Of a stretch of 64,000 nt of DNA, positions 47,101 through 63,450 are shown one piece after another. The stretch's first letter is position 1. The number at the start of each line of letters is the position of its first letter. The position numbers and the translations under genes were made by a program. Source of the stretch: Azadirachta indica. Lineage: Eukaryota > Streptophyta > Magnoliopsida > Sapindales > Meliaceae. Location: the NCBI GenBank assembly GCA_022749755.1, contig CM040452.1, forward strand, positions 23,450,773 through 23,514,772, written 5' to 3'. The notes beneath the pieces were generated by a model, which made no database searches, had not been told where the DNA came from, and worked only from the letters and a program-made list of their open reading frames with translations.

Positions 47101-50100
47101 ACTTTTTGCTACCCAAGGGCTAAGCTTCTTGACATTTATCGTCGGCAGAAGATTGATCCATCCTTTGCTTCTATGCCCAATGGGATGGAGGAATTGTCCC
47201 CTATAACACGAGTAGAATCTGTTGAACCATTGGCATTTGTTACTCCTGATCCTGAAGAGGAGGTATTATTTGAGTATTACTTGTCTTTCATGCCCTATGT
47301 TAATTCTCAAAACTATTTTTTTTTCCTTTTGTTTCTGAATTGATTAAGTTACTTTGTTTCTCAAATTGGGTTCATCGGATGCTAATAGGCTCTCCTCAGC
47401 GATATATGGAAGGGAAAGATTACCAGTAGCGGGGTGGCATACAATTCGTTCAGACAGGGGAGATCAAATGATTATGTTTCAGGTAATGAAATTTTTTAGG
47501 TTATTAAACTATGATTTTTGTTCTTTTATGGTATATTTGCTAAGTCTACCAACTTGTTTCTTTGTAGGTTCTGAAGACTTGGAGTCTGCCGAGGGAAAAC
47601 AGGGTATCCTCCCCTCAGTTCTTCCTGATGAGATTGTTGAGACTTTCCACCAAGCTGAAAATGTTGATGCATATCAATTTGACAGTAATGGTTCCCTCAA
47701 GACGGATTGCAGTTCGCATATGAATTTATTGGATGGTGAGTCATAATTGTATGATTTAGTATTTGAACATGGAGTTCCATCAGTCAAAGTGGTAAAATGT
47801 TATCTGTACCTGTTTTATTTATGAAAGAAATTGCTCTCCATTTTTCAGGAAGAGAGGTTAATCATGAAGAACTGAAAGTTACTGCAAAGAATCTTGGATT
47901 GGACTCAGAAGGAAAGGCCTCAATGCTTCCGAAAAGCAATGGTGTCAGCAGTGCCAAAGATATTGATGCTGCTAGTCATAATATTGGGGAAAATTGGCAA
48001 ATGCTGGACTCTTCTTTTACTAAATATCATCAGTTTGATAACATTGAGTCTGCTGCTTCTTTTGACATCAGATCCAAGCTTCCTGATGATTCAAGCTCTC
48101 TGATGATTGCTACCTCTTCTGAGGAAAACCAGGGTGGCAATGTGCAGCAGTCAGGGAGCAATGCTATTATGAAAGACTTAGAAAGGGTTACCCCTCCTGA
48201 ACAATTAATTTTGTTGTACGTTGATCCTCAAGGGACAATTCAAGGACCATTTCTTGGTGCTGATATCATTTCATGGTTTGAGCAAGGTTTTTTTGGTATT
48301 GACTTGCCAGTCCGCCTGGCAGATGCTCCTGAAGGAACTCCATTCCAAGATTTGGGTGAGGTGTTGCCACATTTGAAAGCTAAAGACATGTTTATCAGTA
48401 CCAACGATCCAAATTCTGATTTGGAGCAATTTGGTGCTCTGGGAGAAAATGCGGAGGCTACTTTACCGACTGCTGCCATTTCAGGTGTTACTAATGATGT
48501 GTCCCAATCATTGTCTGAGTTTGATAGCATCTCAGCTCAGCATCTTCAGACTGGATTATCAGAACCTGCAGCTCCTTTACAGCTGCCTCATTCTGAGGGT
48601 CAAAGAATTCAGGATCTTGTTGCACAAGATGAAGGTTGATATTTTTATTGATAGCTTTCGTATTGTTTTCCTTTGCCCTAGATAATATGCTAATGGTTGA
48701 TTGTGTATGTGTAGAAATTTTATTTCCTGGAAGACCTGAAAATGCTGGCTATAATATTGTAAAATCTTCTGGGAGCATTCACGAGCCTGTTGTCCAGCAA
48801 TCTCGTCCAATTGAATTGACAGAATCTGGAATGTCAAAGCAGAGTGATAACAAGTTGCACCCTTTTGGGTTGCTGTGGTCCGAGCTTGAAGCAACTCAAA
48901 CAAGGCCTACCAACATGCCTCCCAGCATGGGAAGAGCTGCTCCGTTCAGTGCCATGGCTGATCCAACTCTTGCTTCTGAGACATGGCCGGATGTTTACAG
49001 GAAAAATGCACTTGCTGACCAGAATGTCTATCAAGATCCCATGGCTGCTCATCTTATCCGACGCATGGAACAGGAAAAGAACCATTTTGATCTAGCTGAG
49101 CAGCTTCTGTCAAAACAACTGCAGCAACAGCAGCAGCTCCAACAGCGAAATATGTTTTCTACCCATGCACGCCTGAATGAACCAGTTCTAGAACAAGTGC
49201 CAAGTCAGAATGTGATTCACCAACAACAGTTAGCAAACAATCCTGCACCTGATTTGGAACATCTTTTGACACTTCACCAGCAGCAGCAGCAGCAGCAGCT
49301 TCAGCTTCAGCTTCAAACATCATCAGTTGCAGCAACAGCAGCAGCTTCATCAACAAAAGCTGTTGTTGGAGCGACAGCAATCTCAAACTCGACAGCTGCT
49401 GCTTGAGCAGTTGCTGCATGGTCAAATACCTGATCCTGGCCTTGGGCAGTCACATATTGATCCTATCAGAGCTAACAATGTTCTTGATCAGGCTTTGTTA
49501 GAGCAGCGCCTTCTACATGAGTTGCAACAACGGTCTCATCATCCTCAAAAACATTTTGTTCCGTCTTTAGATCAGCTTATTCAAATGAAATTTGGTCAGG
49601 CATCACAGCAAGAGCGTCAAAGAGATTTAATGGAGCTAATGTCACGTTCACCACATGGACAAATGCAAGCTTTGGAGCATCAGATTCTTCTTCAAGAGCA
49701 GATGCGGGCAAGGCAATTATCAATGGGATTAAGACAGCGATCCAATGTGCAGGAAGAGAGGCATATTGATCCTCTTTGGCAGGCTGATGAATCTGATCAG
49801 TTGCTTCGGACTCTTTCTGGTCCTCACTCTTCGGGGTTTAGTCCACTAGATATTTACCAGCAACAACAGAGGCCACCTCATGAGGAGCAGCTGGTTAACC
49901 TTGAAAGAAATTTTTCATTACAAGAGCAACTCAGGCAAGGGCTTTTGATGCTGGTTCACTGCCATTTGAGCGGTCAATCTCTTTGCCTGCTGGTGCATCA
50001 AGGATGAATCTGGATACTGTTAATGCTATGCCTCATCCTCATGGCCTGGATGGACAGGCATTGAACAACCATATGCAATCTGCTGGTCAAGTGGGAACAT

Positions 50101-52045
50101 TTTCTGCTGGCATCCATCCCCATAATCTTCACCACCCTTTAGTTGCTAACCAGTCCAACGTTTCACACTTGGATACAATAGAGGGTCGTTGGCCTGATAC
50201 CAATGGGCAGCTGGCACATGAGTGGATGGAAACGCGACTGCAACAGTTGCATAGTAATGCTGAGCGGCAAAGAAGAGAACCAGAAGTTAAAATGACCTCT
50301 GGAGATCCAAGTTTATGGATGTCAGACGGCTCCCATGATGACAAGTCCAGGCAATTGTTGATGGACTTACTCCATCAGAAACATAACCCTTCCGAGTCAT
50401 TGGACATGAATATGAATGGAGTATCTATTGGGAAGAGGTCACCTTGTGCTGTCTACTCTGGATCATCCTCTTCCAATCACCCATTCAATATTCTTCAAGA
50501 CCGAGAAGCAGGTCCAAACAGCTCATTTAAAGTAGGATCTTTTGGTTCTAATTCGTCCGAATCACAGCAGGCTTATGTAGTTGACAAGCAGGCTGGCAGT
50601 TTAGAAACCAATGAAAAATTACGACTTAGATCCGAATCTGGAGCATTTTCTGAGGGAGAGTTGCTCTTCTCAGACATCAACGAGAATACGCACGCAATTT
50701 ACAAAGATTCTAACATAATTCGTCAGTCATCTCTGACCAAAGAGTTTTTAGAGATGGAGGGTAGGAAGCGTGGGTCCAAAAGTGAAGATATGACAAAAGG
50801 TTCAGTTTTTGAGGTACAAGATGGCATAGCAAAGCAAGCAGGGTTGGCTGCTCTAGATCGGGTGGAGATTCCGAGTAATGCTCTTAGCAGACATGCTTCA
50901 CAAGTTGCTGGTAGTTTTCTCTCTGCTTATCTGTAATCCTTGATATGATTTTGTGAAGTCATACTTACATGTTCTGATTTTTTTTTTTCCAGGTGATGCT
51001 GGTTTTTACGATTCATTTACTGAAGATTTGGCCAAGGATCAGTAAGCTTCTTTTCTTTGTTTTTTTTTTTTTTTTGGATATTTTCTTTGTCACTAACAAA
51101 CCTCTGGTTAGTGAATTATTATAAGTAACCTTTGTGTTTTGACCCAAGATGTGTTCCATGAATTCTTCTTTCATCATATGGGGTTAGGGAAGAAATGCAC
51201 TTTTTTCTTTATCATAGTGGCAAATGAGCAGTAGACTTCATGGACAACCATTCTATCAGTTTATATCTCAAATCATGTAATTAACAGCAAATTTTTCTCT
51301 TTGATAGTTCATAAGGTATTTATTACCTCGAGCTCTTCTTAATAGGTTGCCGGTTGCTTCCAGGATTCAAGATAATATCTTGCTGAGACGCCCACCTGTC
51401 TCACGTGCTTCATCATCCCAGGAAGGATTGTATGACCTGAACTCTAATCCAGTTATCAGAGGGAAAATCTTGTCAAGTTCTGCTGATGGTATTCATATCT
51501 CTAAAATTTCCTTTATTTATTCATTTTTTTTCCTTTATGATTTTATTACATGTATTGCTTATTCATAGTACTCTGTGGTCAGTTATTTCGCTGAGATCTG
51601 CTTGCGGGGTTCAGTTGGTTGGGTGGGTTGAGAGTAGGCAGTTTGAGAGTCTGAATGTAGTTTCCAAAACAAATGTCACTAACACTGATGTATAGAATAT
51701 TTGAAATTTGCAGGAAGGCAGGATCCAGTGGGAAATTCCGTGAGCCAAGGTTCAGACATGACATCTGGGAAGAAAGAACCACGCTTCCGCCGTACCTCAT
51801 CATGCAGTGATTCTGATGTGTCTGAGCCATCATTCATTGACATGTTGAAGAGTAATACCAAGAAAACTGTTGCAACAGAGACCCATGCAGCTGTGGGGAT
51901 GATGGAGTCGTCAGATGGAACACAAGGCGGTCGAAGCGGCAAAAAGAAAGGAAAGAAAGGGAGGCAGATTGATCCAGCTCTCCTTGGTTTTAAAGTCACA
52001 AGCAACCGCATAATGATGGGTGAAATCCAACGAATAGAGGATTAG
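44145..52045 (+). CDS. GYF-domain protein, At1g27430/At1g24300-like (two compensating frameshifts)
   Basis: Large, mostly disordered scaffold; the related Arabidopsis EXA1/PSIG1 binds eIF4E and restrains translation of immune and viral RNAs. Exons: 44145-44220, 44589-44636, 44739-44809, 46426-47262, 47389-47482, 47568-47735, 47849-48634, 48715-50910, 50993-51041, 51346-51488, 51714-52045; about 1599 aa. The start [20 protein letters not shown] matches the family. A canonical eIF4E-binding motif YPRAKLL (YxxxxL-phi) is at residues 294-300. The GYF domain is at about 545-600 ([13 protein letters not shown]...WFEQGFFG). Gln-rich coiled-coil tracts and the conserved basic tail [20 protein letters not shown] follow. 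Exon 8 shifts frame at A49315-49317 (+1) and G49939-49941 (-1), so literal translation stops at 49404-49406 after 923 codons. Confidence 0.9.
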
Positions 52046-52551
52046 CCGATTTAATTTTTTAAAATTTCGCAAAATTCACCATTTGTAGCCAGCCAGTTGT
52101 ATAGGTTCAAATGAGAGTTATTCGTTCTTTTTTATTATTTTCACACATCTTAGTGATACAGGGAGAACGCCTGTTCTAGGAATCCTTACATTGACAGGGT
52201 AGAGTCTTTGTACAGAGTACAGACTTTAAACAATTTTTACGAGGCAAATTGCTTTATAGAATTTATGTAGAAAATTGCAGTGTTCTTGGCAGGGCTGAGC
52301 TGATAAAATTTTTAAATTAGAATTGGCCTTTGAATTTGTAGGTTTAGCAATGTTTGAGGTTCTTTTGTAAATTGCAAGAGCCATTACTAACCAGGAGAGT
52401 GAAAGGTCAATGAACAAGCGCTGGATCGAATAATTATTTGGTTCTTATTTATGAACACGGTACATTATATTAGCATGAGCACTTACTAAAATGTTTGTAG
52501 CTGTTTTATTATTGTTAAAGACGAGACATTAATATGACGCGCGGATATTGC
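52046..52551. other. Convergent 3' UTR spacer
   Basis: Between the GYF stop and the amidohydrolase stop. It should contain both 3' UTRs. Nothing else is seen. Confidence 0.6.
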
Positions 52552-55500
52552 TCAGCAAGCCCATCGATCTTGAAAAAGGTGCATGATTGTTCCACCCATG
52601 ATCCACGCAAACTCCTCAGATGACAAAGGTACTTGATTGGCAATGAGAGACACTGCTTCTTTTCCTCCTTTATAACCACATTCAGGAACAGCGTATGGGA
52701 AATCACTGTTAAAAACAAACAATGATGAAAAATTGGAATTAGCATCCAATCTGCTCACATCTTTGAATTATGCAAACACATTCTTTAGTTTGAAAGAATA
52801 AACGAAGGCATAAGTGTTACCTCCCCCACATAACACGGTTTGCACCAAAGCTGGAGACTACCTGGGAGAGAAGTGCGGAGAGATCCTGGTAGGGAAATGG
52901 AATTCTCGACACCCTAAACAGAGCACTGAATTTGACATATACCTACAAAGATTTCCAAATCAGAATTGATGACATCTCACATTCTTAAAATTTTTACAGA
53001 GCAAGCAGTGGGAGTCATACAAGGCATTGTACCTGTGGGAACCTGGATAGCTTTAAGAGATTAGTCAAGGCTAGACTTTCCTCGTCGTTTCTGCAAGATG
53101 ACACAAATGGAAACACTGTCATTCGCACCAGTTATGAAAATGCTTCTCTAAGAACTTCAAATGATGAGATCTCACGTAGGTGGTTTGCAGAAAGCCAAAT
53201 GATCAAGCAGTACGGGAGTTGAAGGATATTCAGTGCATAGTTCCTCAATTTCTGTGATGTGTAGGTTGAGGCCCTGAAAATTCCATTGTATTATTAGAAA
53301 CCCAAACCTTCATGTTTATGGCCAATCTAACATTTATCAAGTGAGTTAATATAAATTTACTCGAGGGTACTAATAGCTTATCAGCAAATTTTATGCACGA
53401 TATAAAGAATATCAGGATGTGAGATCAAGTCAAATACATATTTTACAAAGTAATTAGCTGTTTCTTTTTTGCATTTTCAGTTAAAATGGAGTCGGGGAAG
53501 ATCTGCATACCTTCATACACATGAAACCCACTGGCACTCCAAGTTCTCCTGCTTTAGAGAACATTGCCTTCCCAACTTCATTTGTCATCTACATAAATTA
53601 ATGAAAAAAGGGCACATATCATGACTATTCTTTCCCGTGCTATGCCATGCACCTACTGAAGATGTGAAGACAAACATAACCCATTACTTGTTGGAAGTCT
53701 CACAAATATGCTGATAAGTAAATGAATTGTAAATTTTCAGTCAATGACCTAATTAGAGCTACGCAGATATATCAGTACATAATCCTCTCAAGAACAATGA
53801 TTTTCAAATTTAGAGGTTAAAAATTAATTCACTGCATATATCATCTCTTCCAAGAACCAAGCAGATGCAAGAGCTATGTTTGGACCAGAAATCACAATTG
53901 CCATTTATCAGTTCAGTGGAAGTGACAAGTCTAAACAAATATTTTGCTTCATTCAAAAAAGGGAACAATTTTCTCCCATTAAAACTTTATAAATGAGCAA
54001 AATTTCAAGAAATATAACATGACAAACAAAACCGAGTTGAAAATAGCAAGCCATGATGACCAACAGTAACAGTTCTTAAACCAAGATAATACCTGCTGAC
54101 TGGATGGCCACAAGTACGGATTAAAACGAACAGCATGAAAACCATCCTAGCACAAAAAGAGATGGCATCAGAATGATTTCTCTAAGAAAATAATAGGTTA
54201 TAAGATAATAGGTTATAAGATAATAAACAGTTAATCAAAAGACCTTCAAAACTAGCTGTTCAAGCTGCTTAATCCCACTGCCATCTTCTGCAGGATTTGC
54301 AAGGCAACAACCAACAAATTTGGATGGGTACTTCTTCAGTGCGCTATCAACAATAAAAACGGCATTATGCAAAACAATAGTGAAGACAATAAACAGAACC
54401 AAATAGATCAAGGAAAACCTATAATCAACTATATGCATCTTTGAGGCAATCAAGCATGCCCCTGCTCACTTTGATCGGCAACGCACTGTAAGGACAGTGT
54501 GATCTAAAGGCAACTTCTAAGATGGAACAGCTTTGACAATGTAGAAGTACAGTGAGAACCCAAATCCCAATGAGATAACTTTATCTTAAAAAGATTGAAA
54601 TATAGAAGTATGTAAAGATCTCCAGGTTGAGCACGACTGATAACCCATGCATTCCATGAGGTTAATGACTGATTGATCACTAGGGATGTTAGATCCTATA
54701 TGAGTTGTATCACCTATACACTTCTCTCATATCAACTCCCTGCACGTTGCCTCACTCCTGTGAACCCAATATTCTTGTGGTATGCGGCTTTGTGAGATGT
54801 TGATTCCTTACACAGAATGAGAATGAAGACTGAACATTTTGCTAAATATGTAATCTCAACAGACCTTGTCACTAAAGAATGATCGAATTTATGATTAATG
54901 GGCTGTACTATGAGTGCACCATCCACGCTTGCTTCTTCCATGTTCTGCAATGCCCAAAGGGAAAAAAGATGAAAGGAAGAGAAAGAATTATAAGAATTTC
55001 CTACGCATAATGTGAATGTTATAAAAAATTTGGCAACAATGTTATAAAGAATTTGACAATGTGATTAGGAAACCATTCTAACTTCTAATATTGAAGTTAA
55101 CAAAAATTTACTCATCCTTCAAGCCAAAAGTAATCAGGCAGAATTCTAAATGAATACACTAATAACATACAACAAAGAAGCAAAAAGATCTTAATTTTTT
55201 ACAGAATCACTTGATAATTACTATAGCACACAGTTTTATAACTGGAAAAAGGTACGTTAATTAAGCATTTAGAGTACCTCATTCCAAAAAGATATTTACT
55301 AGGTAGTCAAATCAATGAACTAAATGTAGGCCTGTGAAATTTTAAGAGAGGGCAATCTTGTAGAATTCTTCATGAAAGAAAATCATCAATGTTAGGACAG
55401 TCAACTCCGAGTGCAATTCAGCACACCAATTTGTACTCAATTAGGAATTTTATCAAACACCTTGCAGACAAATAATGAAGGCCTTTGAAGCACCTTCCAA

Positions 55501-56537
55501 GATGTCAGTGCAATAACTCAAAATAGTAAATACATCCATAAACATGCAATAGAAAGATAAATCACCAAGAACAACAACAGACCACAATACAACACAAGCA
55601 ATTTACATGGTTTGCTGAATTGGGTACGTCTACATAGATCACCAATTTGACTATTAAAGAGAATAACAAAGGTACAAGATTTACCTTAATCTTCCTAGCT
55701 TTCTCACCCACTAAATCCTAATCTGTTCAACTTCACAACTCCCTTTATAGGTTTCCTTTTGTTGCTTTTTTTTTTCTCTCTCTCTCTGTTGAGCTCTCAA
55801 ATCCTACTAATGAGACCTATTTCATTTTAGAATATTATCATTCTTGATTGTACTCTACCTTGAATAAAATAAATATAACAAGGAAACTTTTAATAAGAAA
55901 TAGATCAAAAGACCTCCATAAATATGAATACAAATGCTTCCTTAAAAAGGATCCACGGTTTTAACTCCATCCTGAAGCAAATCTTCAGCTTATAACAAGA
56001 TATCCTAGGTTAAGTCATCGAAAGCTCACAAAAGCATTACCAGAATTACATTTAAATTAATAAATAATCCAATGCAGCCGGACATTACAACCATACGTAC
56101 TGCAATTCGATCGACCATACAAACTAAGTAGGAAAAAACATGTTATGCATAGCTAACCACATTACAATTTTATGTTGCATCAGTCATTTCTAAATAGAAT
56201 TACCCAAAACACAAATAATCCTGCAGTTTCAATTCAAAGCAAACCCATGCAAGATAAATAGCTCGGCATAAAAATAGAAAAATTATGCTAAGGTGTTACC
56301 TGGAGCAAGAAATCAAGGTTTCCGGGCAAGATAGGTTCTTGGCCAGGAAAGTAAGGATATTTATCTGCAGCCTTCACAAAATTCAAGACTTTGTCAGCAA
56401 TATGTTTCTATGATCATGTAGATAATGGAAACACTATATCACACCTCTTCAGGAGAAGCCCATATGTGGAGATGTGAATCAATGGTTTTGGTTTCGGAAG
56501 CGGTTGCTTTGGTTACAGCTTCACTGGTAGTAGCCAT
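52552..56537 (-). CDS. Metal-dependent amidohydrolase (amidohydrolase-2 family), possibly plastid-targeted
   Basis: TIM-barrel hydrolase of the 2-pyrone-4,6-dicarboxylate lactonase-like family; the plant substrate is unknown to me. Ten exons: 56445-56537, 56300-56371, 54865-54944, 54244-54343, 54093-54146, 53511-53588, 53176-53273, 53033-53090, 52821-52942, 52552-52705; 302 aa from the first in-frame ATG. Motifs are the metal HxH in IDSHLHIWASPEE (H22, H24), DGALIVQPINHKFDHS, KYPSKFVGCCLANPAEDG, FHAVRFNPYLWP, LLDHLAFCKPP, and WGSDFPYAVPECGYKGG with the catalytic-type Asp. The frame stays open upstream of the ATG for 48 codons with a transit-peptide-like Ser/Arg/Phe-rich end (RPSFSFRVSAAK), but without ATG. 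An unusually long intron (54945-56299) lies after exon 2. Confidence 0.88.
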
Positions 56538-57425
56538 TTTAGCAGCAGAGACTCTGAATGAGAATGACGGTCTATTATTGAAGAATGGAACTGGCCTTGA
56601 ATACTGCGGAGGAATCCCCAAAGCTGAATCAGTGGCTTTAATAACTTCGTCACTGCCATGTCCACCAATAGCTTGGGCCAATGACTAGCAAGTAAAGTTC
56701 CGACCTTTACGTAAAATAGGTAAATCCAATTAAATGTAACTAACACCGGCCACCAACTTTTGAATCTAAATTTTTTAAAAATATATTTTAAAAATAATTT
56801 ATTTAAAATTTTTTAAATTAAAATATTCTTTTTTAAAAGTGTATTGTCTAATATAAAGTGTACTTATACTTTCTAACACAAAAAAAATTAAAATTTTTTT
56901 TTTATTTAAAAGTGCACTTTTCAATAAAAAAATTAAAAACTAATTATTTTTTATTAAAAAAATTTGAGTTAATTATTTTTAAAATATATTTTAAATAATA
57001 ATTATTTAAAAAAATTGGGTTAAAGAGTTAGTTACTGTTAAAATTTTTCGTAATTTATTTATGAATTTAAAACAAATGATAATGGAGTTATTTTTATCTT
57101 TTTAATTTTTTACATATTAAAATGGATACCATTATTTTTGTTCTACAAAAATTATTTTAAATATACCTTATATTATTCTTTTATCTCAATTAAAAATTTT
57201 ATTATCAATGTATATATATATATAAATTTTTTTTTTTGGTTGTTAAGGGTAGGCATCGTTTCCTTAGGATATTCCATGATGGATAGTGGTAGGGGACGCC
57301 ATCATTATAGGGACAGATACGTCATTTCATTAAACACCGCCCTCGAACTCTTCGTTACCAAACCCAACAAAACCCCTTATCAATAACCAGTTTCATGAAC
57401 CACCCTCTCAGATAGCTCTCCAACA
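56538..57425. other. Divergent promoter region, amidohydrolase / CYP20-2
   Basis: 888 bp between two divergent start codons; very AT-rich in the middle (56760-57230). The two leaders flank it. No specific motif stands out. Confidence 0.6.
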
Positions 57426-61544
<4,119 letters not shown>

Positions 61545-62500
61545 TCTGGTGAACTCTAGCCGTTTAGTTGATGTTCAAATTTTGGACTAGTTTACTTCAT
61601 CCGGTTTAGCTGGCTTTTGTTGAATGAGTTATCTATGTACTTAGTTGGAGCTCTTTCTGGAAGTTATTTCAGTCCCTTGTATTCAACAGAGAAACCAAAA
61701 TATTTGGAGTTAGCTGGTTACCATTTATATGTTGATATCTATGCAGATGGGCAATGGCATATAAGCTTTTACCTCACTTAGACCTCAAAATTTAGTGTTG
61801 TGCAAAACTCGGCTTTGTTTAACAATAATAAAAAGTGTAACCCAGTGGTGGAAATTCCCTCCATTCCTTCCCGTCCTTCTATTTGGGTTGAAGAACTGTG
61901 TTGTTTGAACATGGACCCCAAAAATGCGAACCTGTGTATTTGCAGGCTGCCGACTATGGGCCTGGCCTCAGATCAAGAAGATTGAGAATTGTGGATAGGA
62001 CGAGGAAGGAAGTCAGTCAAAGTTTAAAAAAAACCAAGTGGATGCTGATGTCCGCAGTCTGTTTGCTAACAGTTGCACGCCTGAGTCGTCTTGTTGTCAC
62101 CTTTTCTAATTTCATCAGCAAAAGCACTTCCGTTTAAGATCAAAACAGCACTTAAAAAATTTCAAATCTTAACAACATTCTTCCAGAAGATGTGAGCTAA
62201 CATAGCAACCCTATCTAATCTACTGTGAAGGCCAATAGAAACATCGTTTTATTATTATTAAATAATGTTGAAAGATAAAATAAAAATGAATGAATGGTGT
62301 TACTGACTTCCCTCCCGCCATTCATCCACCCACTTGCTTCTGCAGCTTGCTGGAGTTTTACCCGCCAAAGTTGTTCCATTCGTTGGTCCCAAAAGCTTAT
62401 CTAATTCCTGAGCTCGCGCATATAAATATAACTACGCTTATCGGTAGGCATCGGTGTCGGTATGGTCTCTATCCTTTGAGAAATTGATTACTATTACAAA

Positions 62501-62763
62501 GGGTGAATGCCCATTATCCCTTATTTTTTCAGTTAAAACTCCATTACTTCTTATATTTTTCGTAATATCCTGTCACCTCCCTGATTCTTTTTTTTTTTTT
62601 AATTTTATCCTTCAGTTCAATTAATTTATAAATGATAAAATTAAAAATATTAAAAATATTAAAGGGTAAAATCGAAATTTATAAGGATGATAGGATATTA
62701 CAAAAAGTATAAGGGAATAATGAGATATTGGCTGAAAAAATATAGGGCAACGGTCATTCTCCC
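62501..62763. mobile_element. Mutator-type MITE with 9-bp target-site duplication
   Basis: A 263-bp element. The left end is GGGTGAATGCCCATTATCCC; the reverse complement of the right end is GGGAGAATGACCGTTGCCCT. Both continue into TATTTTTTCAG and GTAATATCCTRTCA. It is flanked on both sides by the identical 9-mer TATTACAAA (62492-62500 and 62764-62772), the target-duplication length of Mutator-like elements. No coding capacity. Confidence 0.9.
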
Positions 62764-63071
62764 TATTACAAATAACATGTACGTGGTCCTGCCACACAAA
62801 CATCTATTTACCCATGAATGAACACCCTTCTTCAGCATTTTCTGCTGCTGCTGCTGCTTCTGCTTCCTCTTTATCAATTAATCACAGTACAGGTAGTAGG
62901 TAGGTAGGAAGGTAGGACATGGATAGATACAGACCATTCCAACTCACAGTAACTATACCTCAATTTCCTTTTTAACTTTCTCGCTTTTTCAAATCTTATG
63001 CTATTTTAATCAATCAGTAACTCTTTTAATACATAATTATCATTCTCTAATCATGCGATTTTCACGTTGCT

Positions 63072-63450
63072 ACGTGGACCTTAGTTGACAATGACAAAGG
63101 TAGAAGAGAAACTGTAAAAAGTTCTTATCTGAATAAAGTCATCTAACAAACTAACTAAACTTTTAATTGTAAGAAGGAGACATTCAATCCCATGTAATTT
63201 AATGTAAAGTAAAACTGATGCATTAATGTTGAGACTGGGCATTCAAACTTTTGTCCGAAAATTCTACTTCTCGCGTGCCCCGATGTGGATTCGATACCGT
63301 AGGATCCCAACCACGTGACTCCGTGGTGGACCATCAAATTCTAACGGGAAAATAAAACCGTGAAACAGACCGGGATCCATGTTGTGGACCCCACGTCACT
63401 GTACCCGGCGACTCTCTCTTTCAAAAGTGTGATCCCTGTGTTGCCACGTG
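63072..63450. promoter_or_regulatory. Cluster of ACGT-core (G-box/ABRE-like) elements
   Basis: ACGTGG at 63072-63077, CACGTGAC from 63312, CACGTCAC from 63392 and CCACGTGT around 63444-63451. Such spacing is typical of bZIP/bHLH-responsive promoters. The presumed target gene lies outside the window. Confidence 0.45.

Noticed and set aside
48240..48530. 96-codon antisense frame inside the GYF gene
   Set aside because: Shadow of the conserved GYF coding frame on the opposite strand.
61800..62137. Two overlapping open frames after CYP20-2
   Set aside because: No similarity; lies in the 3' flank.
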